Origin: Candidatus Bathyarchaeota archaeon | GTDB taxonomy: Archaea; Thermoproteota; Bathyarchaeia; RBG-16-48-13; GCA-020345945 | Assembly: GCA_020345945.1 (NCBI GenBank) | Contig: CP070773.1 | Location: 1,016,337 to 1,029,707, forward strand | Length of the DNA stretch: 13,371 nt | Direction: 5' to 3' | Shown: in pieces, positions 6,974 through 13,164 of the stretch | Layout of the letters: the number at the start of each line of letters is the position of its first letter | Numbering within the stretch: the stretch's first letter is position 1 | Notes under the pieces: model-generated | Told to the model about the DNA's origin: nothing | What the model saw: only the letters and a program-made list of their open reading frames with translations | The model's database searches: none | Made by a program: the position numbers and the translations under genes

Positions 6974-7018
6974 ACTTAAGATGAGGCTTTATTGGTGCGG
7001 CCGCCGAGATTCGAACCC
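6964..7018 (-). repeat. tRNA-Gly 3' end, direct repeat copy within the intact tRNA
   Basis: This is the partner of the 5713-5767 copy: 50 of 55 bases identical, with an unbroken 30-bp block at 6989-7018 and all five mismatches in the trailer. Complete identity in the tRNA part and divergence in the trailer show either selection on the tRNA part or recent exchange there. Confidence 0.75.
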
Positions 7019-7098
7019 GGGTCAGAAGCTTGGGGGGCTTGCGGGAAACCGAGAAAGGTGGTTCCTTTCCGTCCTAGACCAGACTAGACCACGGCCGC
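6993..7098 (-). tRNA. tRNA-Gly(CCC), intron-containing, CCA encoded
   Basis: Read on the minus strand from 7098: acceptor GCGGCCG pairs with CGGCCGC, with discriminator A73 and an encoded CCA (6995-6993). The D-arm is GTCT/GGAC with GG in its loop, the T-arm is CCGGG-TTCGAAT-CTCGG, and the variable loop TGAC has 4 nt. The GCGG...CCGC acceptor, A73 and C35-C36 fit archaeal tRNA-Gly. The gene is 28 nt longer than a mature tRNA. Removing 7039-7066 restores a perfect anticodon stem GGAAGC/GCTTC (positions 27-31 GAAGC with 39-43 GCTTC) and loop CC-CCC-AA, giving anticodon CCC at 7032-7034. Position 33, almost always U, is then C. Gly identity is confident from the body; the anticodon depends on the inferred intron position. 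Confidence 0.85.
7039..7066 (-). other. 28-nt non-canonical tRNA intron, inferred position 29/30
   Basis: No placement at the usual 37/38 site gives a paired anticodon stem, whereas excising 28 nt after position 29 gives five perfect pairs. The precursor can fold with an inner intron helix GGAACC/GGTTTC (9-nt loop), a 3-nt AAA bulge holding the 5' cut, a short central helix CGG/CCG, and a 3'-side CAAG bulge holding the 3' cut. This is a relaxed bulge-helix-bulge, the substrate of archaeal splicing endonuclease. A shift of the cuts by two bases (27/28) gives the same mature tRNA, so the exact ends are ambiguous. Confidence 0.6.
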
Positions 7099-7120
7099 CT
7101 CCAAATACATTTCTGGCACG

Positions 7121-7129
7121 AATACTAAA
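7121..7129 (-). promoter_or_regulatory. TATA-like box of the tRNA-Gly gene
   Basis: TTTAGTATT on the minus strand is centred about 27 nt upstream of the mature tRNA 5' end (7098), the usual distance for archaeal stable-RNA promoters. The rest of 7100-7216 contains nothing else that I can identify. Confidence 0.45.
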
Positions 7130-7216
7130 GTTTTGTAGATCCTACTAATAGACCTGAAGAAGGCTGAAGAAACCCCAGGAGTTCTACAACAATCGACAGG
7201 TGGACTGCCATTTTTT

Positions 7217-7708
7217 CTATTTGTATAGAAGAAGAACAGAGAGGTATTGAACCCATGCTGTGAGAAATCCACGATCATATTCGTGAGTATAGCGTCTTTC
7301 AATTCTCTGAGAGAATTCTTTTCGGATCTCACGTAATCCATTCCCATCTTTCTCTCTTATTTTGAAAAGAAATGGAGTATGAGAACCGTTGTTTCCTAGA
7401 GAATCAATCATCCCTTTCAATGCCTCGAGATATCCTCGGGTCCAGTCTGACTCTACTCCAGCGTTTCGATACCGAAATAACAGTTTCTTTGCGTTCTGTT
7501 TTGAGTCGCTAGAGATGAAACCGAAGAAGTCACTCATCTCTTCGGGAGTCAGAAGGAAGTCTTTGTCATTAATAGGACTAGGTTTAGCCATTCTTTGACT
7601 AAGATATTCATTCAGAGGGACAAGATTATCTTCGGAATGGTCTACTGTTCCCTCAAGAGCTCTTTCCATAGGTAATAACTCCACTTGAGTAAGGGTCTTC
7701 TTGTCCAT
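7217..7708 (-). CDS. Unrecognised 163-aa protein with a repeated RG[YF]LxA motif
   Basis: I do not recognise a named family. The frame runs 163 codons from ATG 7708 and has a good TATA box about 63 nt upstream, which supports expression. The first 50 residues are polar and probably flexible. From about residue 55 the protein is charged and helix-prone. Two similar segments occur about 55 residues apart: DWTRGYLEALKGMIDSL (88-104) and EYDRGFLTAWVQYLSVLL (143-160), sharing R-G-[YF]-L-x-A-[LW] with a following hydrophobic run. There is no signal peptide; the C-terminal 15 residues are hydrophobic but short for a membrane helix. There is no clear SD. It is divergent from archease and lies beside tRNA-Gly, so it may be an edge gene of the accessory region or a regulator; both are guesses. 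Confidence 0.7.
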   Translation of the reverse strand: MDKKTLTQVELLPMERALEGTVDHSEDNLVPLNEYLSQRMAKPSPINDKDFLLTPEEMSDFFGFISSDSKQNAKKLLFRYRNAGVESDWTRGYLEALKGMIDSLGNNGSHTPFLFKIREKDGNGLREIRKEFSQRIERRYTHEYDRGFLTAWVQYLSVLLLYK

Positions 7709-7764
7709 AGAGGCACCCGATGCGATTCACTTATCATTTTCAGACAATCTAGCCTTTGTAAACA

Positions 7765-7777
7765 TAAATATATAAAA
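7765..7777 (-). promoter_or_regulatory. TATA box of the unknown 163-aa gene
   Basis: TTTTATATATTTA on the minus strand is a near-ideal archaeal TATA box. The expected transcription start is near 7745, giving a leader of about 37 nt before ATG 7708. A very AT-rich run (TTTTTTAAAAAAA, about 7798-7810) separates it from the divergent archease promoter. Confidence 0.6.
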
Positions 7778-7897
7778 GATTACAGCGACATTTCTAAATT
7801 TTTTAAAAAAATAGTGTTTTTTCACCTGGTTTCAGGAAGAAGTACGTCGTTATGGTAACGATCAGAAAACCAAGAGAACAGCAATAATGAAAAGCAG

Positions 7898-7905
7898 TTT
7901 ATATA
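7898..7905 (+). promoter_or_regulatory. TATA box of the archease-rtcB transcript
   Basis: TTTATATA preceded by the purine-rich AAAGCAG (BRE-like) predicts a transcription start near 7927 and a leader of about 50 nt before the archease ATG. No comparable box stands in the 69-nt gap before rtcB except GGTATAATAG near 8438, so cotranscription of the two genes is the simplest reading. Confidence 0.6.
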
Positions 7906-7977
7906 GAAGACTGTCCTCAGCTTCCCTGAATCAAACAATCCGATCCCTTGAGATAAGAAGAGGGGTTGAGGTAAGAG

Positions 7978-8409
7978 ATGAAAAAACCCTACAGGTTTCT
8001 CGAACATACCAGTGACGCTTTCATAGAGTCCTATGGACGAACCTTGGAAGAAGCCTTCCAGAACGCAGCACTTGCCATGTTTGAAGTCATGACCGATCCC
8101 AAGACAATAGACTCTGAAATAGAGGAACAAGTCGAGACACAAGCAGAGGACGAATACGCCCTTCTCTACGAGTGGCTGCAATTACTCCTAGTCAAACTCG
8201 AAGTTGAGGACAAACTTTACTCTAAATTCACGATAGAGAGCATAGAAGAAAATGCTCAAGGATATACCCTCAAAGCTGACATTAAGGGAGAGAGATATGA
8301 CCCAGAAAAACACCCGACAAAGACAAGCGTAAAAGGAATCACGTACCACGAGATGAGAATAGTCTACCAAGAAGACCTAGTCAGAGTGAGATTCTTACTC
8401 GACATATAA
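7978..8409 (+). CDS. Archease (RtcB activator)
   Basis: This 143-residue protein has the full archease length and signature. The N-terminus YRFLEHTSDAFIESYG (5-20) has the invariant H-T-[SA]-D; the middle has DEYALLYEWLQLLLVKLE, the family helix; and the C-terminus has TSVKGITYHEM and RVRFLLDI. Asp13 and the C-terminal Asp142-Ile143 correspond to the metal-binding residues that I recall for the Pyrococcus protein (Asp12, Asp141, Ile142). Archease promotes guanylylation and multiple turnover of the RtcB RNA ligase in the cytosol. GAGGT at 7968-7972 lies 5 nt before ATG 7978. rtcB follows after 69 nt, the typical archaeal pairing. Confidence 0.95.
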   Translation: MKKPYRFLEHTSDAFIESYGRTLEEAFQNAALAMFEVMTDPKTIDSEIEEQVETQAEDEYALLYEWLQLLLVKLEVEDKLYSKFTIESIEENAQGYTLKADIKGERYDPEKHPTKTSVKGITYHEMRIVYQEDLVRVRFLLDI

Positions 8410-8478
8410 TAGTGATAGGCAAAGACCATCAAAGATAGGGTATAATAGACAGCATGAAGGTGATAGGTGAAGATCAAG

Positions 8479-9942
8479 ATGTCCCAGAGAATACCCAACA
8501 TCCCCCTAGAACAAGTCAACAAGCATACATGGACAATACCTAAAACCTATAGACCCGAAATGCGAGCGCCCTGTGTAATCTATGCAGATAAGCAGTTAAT
8601 CCAGAAAATGAGGACCGACAGAACCCTCCAACAATGTGTTAATGTCTCCACCTTGCCCGGTATTCAGAAACATGCCCTGACGCTTCCAGATGGACATGAA
8701 GGTTACGGATTTCCTATTGGAGGGGTAGCCGCCTTCGAACATGAGGAGGGCGTCATTAGCCCAGGTGGGGTCGGCTACGACATTAACTGCGGAGTTCGCC
8801 TGCTCCGTACCAATCTCACTATCCAAGACTTCAAAGACAAAATCCCGCGATTTATTGACACTTTGTTTAAGCTTATTCCCTCAGGACTAGGCTCCCGGGG
8901 AAAACTGAGGCTTACTCAGCACGAGCTTGATGAAGTCCTTGAGAACGGAGTCAGCTGGGCCATAGAAAAGGGATATGGATGGCCAGAGGACGCAGAATTC
9001 TGCGAAGAAGAGGGATGCATGCCCGAAGCGAACTCACAAAAGGTCAGCCCGACTGCGAAGAAAAGAGGAGCTAGCCAACTGGGAACTCTGGGCTCTGGAA
9101 ACCATTTTCTCGAAATTGAAGCTGTTGATGAAATCCATGATCCAGCGGTGAGTAAGACTCTCAACATTACCCAACCAGGACAGATAATGATGTTGATCCA
9201 TACTGGATCCCGAGGATATGGACACCAGGTCTGCGGAGACTATCTAAGAATCATGGAACGCCTAGCACACCGACATAGAATTCTGCTTCCAGATCGAGAA
9301 CTTGCCTGCGCACCCCTATCATACCCTGAGGCTGACGATTACTACCAAGCCATGAGTACTGCATGTAACTTTGCATGGACCAACCGGCAGATAATAACCC
9401 ATTGGGTACGCCAAGCTCTTCAACAAACCTTCCAGACCGATCCAGAAGACCTGGATCTACACATAGTCTATGATGTAGCACATAACATCGCAAAGAAAGA
9501 AGAGCATACAATCGACGGAAAACGAATACCTGTAGTTGTACACAGGAAAGGCGCTACTCGTGCCTTCCCACCCAACCATCCGAAGATCCCAAACGCCTAC
9601 AAGAATATTGGACAACCCGTCCTAATACCAGGCTCCATGGGCACAAGTTCCTGGGTTCTTGTCGGCACACCCAAGGCCATGGAACTAAGCTTCGGTTCAA
9701 CTGCACACGGAGCAGGAAGACTCATGTCTAGAAGAGCAGCCAAACGACAGTATTGGGGGGGAGATATTGTGAAACAATTGAAAGCAGAAGGTATCATCGT
9801 CAGAGCTATGGACCCTAAAACGGTCGCCGAAGAGGCTCCAGGGGCCTACAAGGATGTAGATGCAGTAGTTGAAGTATCCCATCAAGTTGGTATAGCCACA
9901 AAAGTCGCGCGACTTGTCCCCTTAGGTGTAACAAAAGGCTAG
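8479..9942 (+). CDS. rtcB: RtcB, tRNA-splicing RNA ligase (3'-phosphate, GTP-dependent)
   Basis: From ATG 8479 the protein has 487 residues, normal for RtcB and without an intein. It joins RNA 3'-phosphate or 2',3'-cyclic phosphate ends to 5'-OH ends using GTP and Mn2+, and is the tRNA exon ligase of archaea. Metal ligands are seen in GYDINCGVRL (Asp101, Cys104), GSGNHFLE (His209), IHTGSRGYGH (His241) and DVAHN (His335). The histidine in STAHGAGR (His410) is the GMP-attachment site. An in-frame GTG at 8467 would add four residues, but AGGTGA at 8465-8470 sits 8 nt before ATG 8479 and favours that start. It follows archease on the same strand; rtcA lies 2.1 kb downstream. Confidence 0.96.
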   Translation: MSQRIPNIPLEQVNKHTWTIPKTYRPEMRAPCVIYADKQLIQKMRTDRTLQQCVNVSTLPGIQKHALTLPDGHEGYGFPIGGVAAFEHEEGVISPGGVGYDINCGVRLLRTNLTIQDFKDKIPRFIDTLFKLIPSGLGSRGKLRLTQHELDEVLENGVSWAIEKGYGWPEDAEFCEEEGCMPEANSQKVSPTAKKRGASQLGTLGSGNHFLEIEAVDEIHDPAVSKTLNITQPGQIMMLIHTGSRGYGHQVCGDYLRIMERLAHRHRILLPDRELACAPLSYPEADDYYQAMSTACNFAWTNRQIITHWVRQALQQTFQTDPEDLDLHIVYDVAHNIAKKEEHTIDGKRIPVVVHRKGATRAFPPNHPKIPNAYKNIGQPVLIPGSMGTSSWVLVGTPKAMELSFGSTAHGAGRLMSRRAAKRQYWGGDIVKQLKAEGIIVRAMDPKTVAEEAPGAYKDVDAVVEVSHQVGIATKVARLVPLGVTKG

Positions 9943-10032
9943 CGTACTACCTTGTTGTGACCGACAAACAAGTCCCCTTCGGATAGCCTTCAGTGAAATT
10001 TGCATATTTCTATGAACATGACTTCTACGAAA

Positions 10033-10053
10033 AGGATTTTTGAGATAAATCCT
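10033..10053 (+). promoter_or_regulatory. Hairpin in the leader of the aminotransferase gene
   Basis: AGGATTT and AAATCCT form a perfect 7-bp stem with a 7-nt loop, 40 nt before the aminotransferase ATG. TTTGCATATTT (about 9999-10009) upstream could be the TATA box, which would put the transcription start right before this hairpin, at the very 5' end of the mRNA. A stabilising or regulatory leader structure, or an rtcB terminator lacking a T-tract, are the two readings. Confidence 0.35.
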
Positions 10054-10094
10054 GAGAGAAGGTTAAACAGTGCTATTTGGGAGAATTTGGGGTT

Positions 10095-11276
10095 ATGAAG
10101 CGAGAATTATATTCAGAAAGAATGGGAAGATTGGGAACCGAGAGTGCCTTTACAGTTCTAGCAAAGGCAAAAGCACTTGAAGCAAAAGGAATAGAACTCA
10201 TCCACTTTGAGATCGGTGAGCCGGACTTTGACACACCCAAACACATTATTGATGCAGCAGTTGAGGCAGCGAGAAATCAATGGACACACTACACACCCAG
10301 TGCAGGTATAGCTGAGCTGAGAGAAGCAATAGCAGACACGGTATCCGAGAGCAGGAGGATCGATATTGATCCGAATAGAGAAGTAGTTGTCCTGCCAGGA
10401 GCCAAACCTGCTATATTCAACTCACTAATGGCAATAGTGGATTCAGGAGACGAGGTTATAGTCCCAAACCCTGGATTTCCAATATATGAATCCGTAGTCA
10501 GATTTGCTGGGGGAGAACCTGTCTTCGCCAAACTGAAGGAAGAAGACGATTTCAATATGAAGGCAGATGATATTGCGAAGCTAGTGACTGAAAAGACAAA
10601 AGTGATTATAATCAATTCCCCTGAGAACCCTTGCGGTTCAGTACTCCAGAAGAGCGATGTTGAAGCACTTGCCGAGTTAGCAATAGAGAACGATATCTTC
10701 GTCATATCTGACGAGGTCTACTGCAAGATATTCTACGAAGGAGATGAGTGCCTAAGCATTGCATCAGAACCAGGAATGAAGGAGAGAACCTTGATTATCG
10801 ATGGGTTCTCTAAGACGTATGCCATGACAGGTTGGAGACTAGGATACGCGGTAGGACCTGCACAGCTCATTGAATACATCACACAACTGCAAACCAACTC
10901 AACATCTTGTGTAAACGCTTTCGTACAGAAGGGAGGAGTTGCCGCCCTTAGAGGACCCCAGGACTGTGTTACAGAGATGGTTGCAAAGTATAGAGAAAGA
11001 AGAGACACAATAGTCCAAGGATTGAATGAAATCGACGGCATATCTTGCAGAATGCCAAGAGGAGCCTTCTACGTAATGGCCAACATCCGGGACCTAGGGA
11101 AACCGTCGAACGAATTGATGGAACACTTGATGAAGGAGGCCCGCGTAGTCACTCTTCCTGGACCAGCCATGGGAAGCTACGCGGAAGGATATCTAAGGTT
11201 CTCATATGCAACATCCATAGAGAACATCAAAGAAGGAATTAAGAGAATAGAGACGACGGTCTCGAAACTCCAATAG
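10095..11276 (+). CDS. PLP-dependent aminotransferase, class I/II (aspartate aminotransferase-like)
   Basis: This is a 393-residue fold-type I aminotransferase. The substrate loop IHFEIGEPDFDTP is near 36-48 and HYTPSAGI is near 65-72. SPENPCG holds the PLP-ring Asn with Cys where NPTG is usual. ISDEVY holds the pyridine-nitrogen Asp, GFSKTYAMTGWRLGY the Schiff-base lysine (about Lys240), and YLRFSYA the substrate-carboxylate Arg. These enzymes move amino groups between amino acids and 2-oxo acids; specificity cannot be assigned, with aspartate, alanine or aromatic all possible. ATG 10095 fits the family N-terminus; an in-frame TTG at 10077 would add six residues. SD support is weak for both (GGGAG at 10078-10082, 12 nt away). 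It lies between rtcB and the flavoprotein on the same strand, with its own leader. Confidence 0.92.
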   Translation: MKRELYSERMGRLGTESAFTVLAKAKALEAKGIELIHFEIGEPDFDTPKHIIDAAVEAARNQWTHYTPSAGIAELREAIADTVSESRRIDIDPNREVVVLPGAKPAIFNSLMAIVDSGDEVIVPNPGFPIYESVVRFAGGEPVFAKLKEEDDFNMKADDIAKLVTEKTKVIIINSPENPCGSVLQKSDVEALAELAIENDIFVISDEVYCKIFYEGDECLSIASEPGMKERTLIIDGFSKTYAMTGWRLGYAVGPAQLIEYITQLQTNSTSCVNAFVQKGGVAALRGPQDCVTEMVAKYRERRDTIVQGLNEIDGISCRMPRGAFYVMANIRDLGKPSNELMEHLMKEARVVTLPGPAMGSYAEGYLRFSYATSIENIKEGIKRIETTVSKLQ

Positions 11277-11331
11277 TCAAGTCGAGAAACACTTCGATTC
11301 TCTGTAAGAATTAGCAGACTTGCCCACATCT

Positions 11332-11359
11332 GACCGGGACCAAGATAAAGGTCCTGGTC
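11332..11359 (+). terminator. Stem-loop between aminotransferase and flavoprotein genes
   Basis: GACCGGGACC and GGTCCTGGTC form a 10-bp stem with one G-U wobble and an 8-nt A-rich loop, 55 nt after the aminotransferase stop. It is the strongest hairpin in the window. Only a weak T-rich tail (GTTATTCTC) follows, so termination is plausible but unproven. The other reading is a leader structure for the flavoprotein mRNA. A smaller hairpin (GAGAA/TTCTC, 11284-11301) precedes it. Confidence 0.45.
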
Positions 11360-11450
11360 GTTATTCTCATCTAGATTGACAACCTCATCAAGAGAAAGAA
11401 ATGATCTTATTGCTGGATGTAACAATTCCAGAACGAAGGGTGAAGTATGT

Positions 11451-12020
11451 ATGGTTAAGGTAATTGGAATTTCAGGTAGCCCAAGAAAAGATGGAAATAC
11501 TGAGTTTTTAGTAAAGGAGGCTCTCGACGCAGCGAAACAGAATGGAGTTGAAACCGAGTTTATCAGCCTTATCGGAAAGAGAATTGACCCATGTGACGCA
11601 TGTAACTCATGTAGGAAGACAAAGAGATGCCACATCGATGACGACTTCGAACCGATTTACATGAAAATGGAGGAGGCTGAAGGGATAATCATCGGTTCCC
11701 CTGTCTATTTCGGGTCTGCAACACCTCAGGTCAAGGCGTTGATCGATAGAGCTGGATACATACAAGGTAGACGGGGAGATAAATTCAAAGGAAAAGTAGG
11801 AGGGCCGATTGTTGTCGCCCGCAGGGCAGGACAAAACTTCACCTTCGCTCAGCTACTATTCTTCTTCTTCATAACTGAGATGATTATACCAGGAGCGTCT
11901 TACTGGAACATTGCGTTCGGGAGAGAAAAAGGAGAAGCCAGACAGGACGAAGAAGGTATCGAAACCGTCAGAGACTTCGGTATGAAGGTTGCATCTCTAA
12001 CAAAGAAACTCTTAAGCTAA
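11451..12020 (+). CDS. Iron-sulfur flavoprotein (NADPH-dependent FMN reductase family)
   Basis: This 189-residue protein begins MVKVIGISGSPRKDGNTEFL, the G-S-P-R-x-x-G-N-[ST] phosphate loop that binds FMN in the flavodoxin-like fold. A compact cysteine motif, Cys48-x2-Cys51-x2-Cys54-x5-Cys60, binds one [4Fe-4S] cluster; the spacing is that of the Methanosarcina iron-sulfur flavoprotein. IIGSPVYFGSATPQVKALIDRAG (about 84-106) is the second FMN-binding segment. Such soluble proteins pass electrons from ferredoxin or reduce O2/H2O2 or quinones in anaerobes; the physiological acceptor is unknown. AGGGTGA at 11437-11443, 7 nt upstream, fixes the start at ATG 11451. It precedes rtcA by 53 nt on the same strand, so the two may share a transcript, without an obvious functional tie. 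Confidence 0.9.
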   Translation: MVKVIGISGSPRKDGNTEFLVKEALDAAKQNGVETEFISLIGKRIDPCDACNSCRKTKRCHIDDDFEPIYMKMEEAEGIIIGSPVYFGSATPQVKALIDRAGYIQGRRGDKFKGKVGGPIVVARRAGQNFTFAQLLFFFFITEMIIPGASYWNIAFGREKGEARQDEEGIETVRDFGMKVASLTKKLLS

Positions 12021-12073
12021 AAGTTTCTCATACTCTTCAAGTGCCTTCTTTTTCGAATAGACGGGGAGAGAAT

Positions 12074-13117
12074 ATGATTGAAGTGGATGGGCAGCAGAGA
12101 AGCGGTAGTGGTACAATACTTCGCCTCGCCGTGGCTTTCTCTAGTATACTTGAAGAAGAACTGCACATCTACAATATTCGTAAACGAAGGGCGAAGCCAG
12201 GGCTTAGACCACAACATCTTGAGGCAGTCCTGACCGCTGCTAAGATCTGCAACGCAAAAGTGGAAGGGGCAACCCTAGACTCAACTGAGCTTTGGTATTA
12301 TCCACAAAAGATCAGAAGTGGAAGAATCGATGCTAGTATTGGCACCGCGGGCAGCATCCCAATGCTCTTGATGACCATCCTTCCAATCTGTGCACACAGC
12401 AAGGGACGGATTATTCTCAATGTTTCCCAAGGCGGAACTGATGTCAGACATGCCCCAACAATCAACTATATAGATTGGATTCTTCTGCCGACTCTAAAAA
12501 AGATGGGTATCAAATCCTCACTCGAAATCACACGTTACGGCTATTATCCAAAAGGAAATGGGGAGATCTCGATCACAGTCGATCCCCCTAACAAATTGAG
12601 ACCATTAAAACTTGAAAAATTCGGTGAAATAACCCGAGTTGAGGGAATATCTGTAGCAACCTTCCTGGATGATAGAAGAGTGGCGGAGAGACAGGCAAAG
12701 TCAGCCGAAGAACATCTTGCGAGAAACGGAATCAAATGCGAGATAAAAACTGTAAACGACCAATCCAACCCGATCCAAAAAGGTAGCTCGATACTGATCA
12801 GAACCTGCACAGATACCGGCGTAATCCTAGGAGCAGACTCGATAGGTGAGATCAGAAAACGTAGCGAACAGGTTGGACTAGAAGCCGCCAGATCAATATT
12901 AAAAGAGATTAGAGAGAAACCCACTGTGGATGTCCACCTCTCAGACATGATAGTCCCCTACGTCGCATTTTGCCAGGAAGACTCGTCCATCCTATGCCGA
13001 GAGATGACCGAACATCTAGACACCAATATTTGGTTGGCACAAAGAGTATTGGACGTAAGATTTGAGGTAGCGAAGAAGAAACAACTGTTACAGATAAAAT
13101 GTCAGAAGAAATGCTGA
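12074..13117 (+). CDS. rtcA: RtcA, RNA 3'-terminal phosphate cyclase
   Basis: This 347-residue protein converts RNA 3'-phosphates to 2',3'-cyclic phosphates with ATP through an AMP-histidine intermediate. MIEVDGQQRSGSGTILRLAV is the family N-terminus (usual: DGSxxEGGGQxLR). KPGLRPQHLEAV (about 41-52) and GTAGSIPMLLMTILP (about 90-104) are conserved core elements, GGTDVRHAP and YPKGNGEI follow, and the C-terminal MTEHLDTNIWLAQ holds the probable adenylylated His314. GGGGAG at 12063-12068 lies 5 nt before ATG 12074 and decides the start over the in-frame ATG at 12041. In GGGQ-type homologues the glycine loop reads E-G-G-G-Q; here it is R-S-G-S-G, as I recall for other archaeal members. The nearness of archease and rtcB fits a shared role in RNA end processing. 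Confidence 0.92.
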   Translation: MIEVDGQQRSGSGTILRLAVAFSSILEEELHIYNIRKRRAKPGLRPQHLEAVLTAAKICNAKVEGATLDSTELWYYPQKIRSGRIDASIGTAGSIPMLLMTILPICAHSKGRIILNVSQGGTDVRHAPTINYIDWILLPTLKKMGIKSSLEITRYGYYPKGNGEISITVDPPNKLRPLKLEKFGEITRVEGISVATFLDDRRVAERQAKSAEEHLARNGIKCEIKTVNDQSNPIQKGSSILIRTCTDTGVILGADSIGEIRKRSEQVGLEAARSILKEIREKPTVDVHLSDMIVPYVAFCQEDSSILCREMTEHLDTNIWLAQRVLDVRFEVAKKKQLLQIKCQKKC

Positions 13118-13164
13118 TAAGAGAATGATAATGTAGTCTTCATACGATGGAGGGGAGAAGAATA

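Larger units (their letters stand above)
5713..7018. mobile_element. Putative tRNA-Gly-integrated insert (about 1.25 kb) carrying one methyltransferase gene
   Basis: The segment is bounded by direct repeats of the tRNA-Gly 3' end: an intact tRNA at 6993-7098 on one side and a 3' fragment at 5738-5767 on the other, a period of 1251 bp. This is the geometry of integration into the T-arm half of a tRNA. The only gene inside is the methyltransferase, with a stronger SD and, by eye, more GC-rich coding sequence than its neighbours. No integrase, replication gene or inverted terminal repeat is present, so it would be a deleted remnant, a passenger mobilised in trans, or the product of recombination between tRNA copies. 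Confidence 0.45.

Noticed and set aside
7021..7070. Canonical 37/38 intron or a tRNA-Glu(TTC) reading of the anticodon region
   Set aside because: Neither gives a paired anticodon stem with a 7-nt loop, while the 29/30 excision gives five perfect pairs and the body matches tRNA-Gly.
7822..8181. 119-codon minus-strand frame covering the archease start
   Set aside because: It is antisense to archease and its promoter, with no motif and no SD; it is a shadow frame.
8479..9942. Intein in RtcB, which some homologues carry
   Set aside because: The length (487 aa) and the uninterrupted motifs leave no room for an intein.
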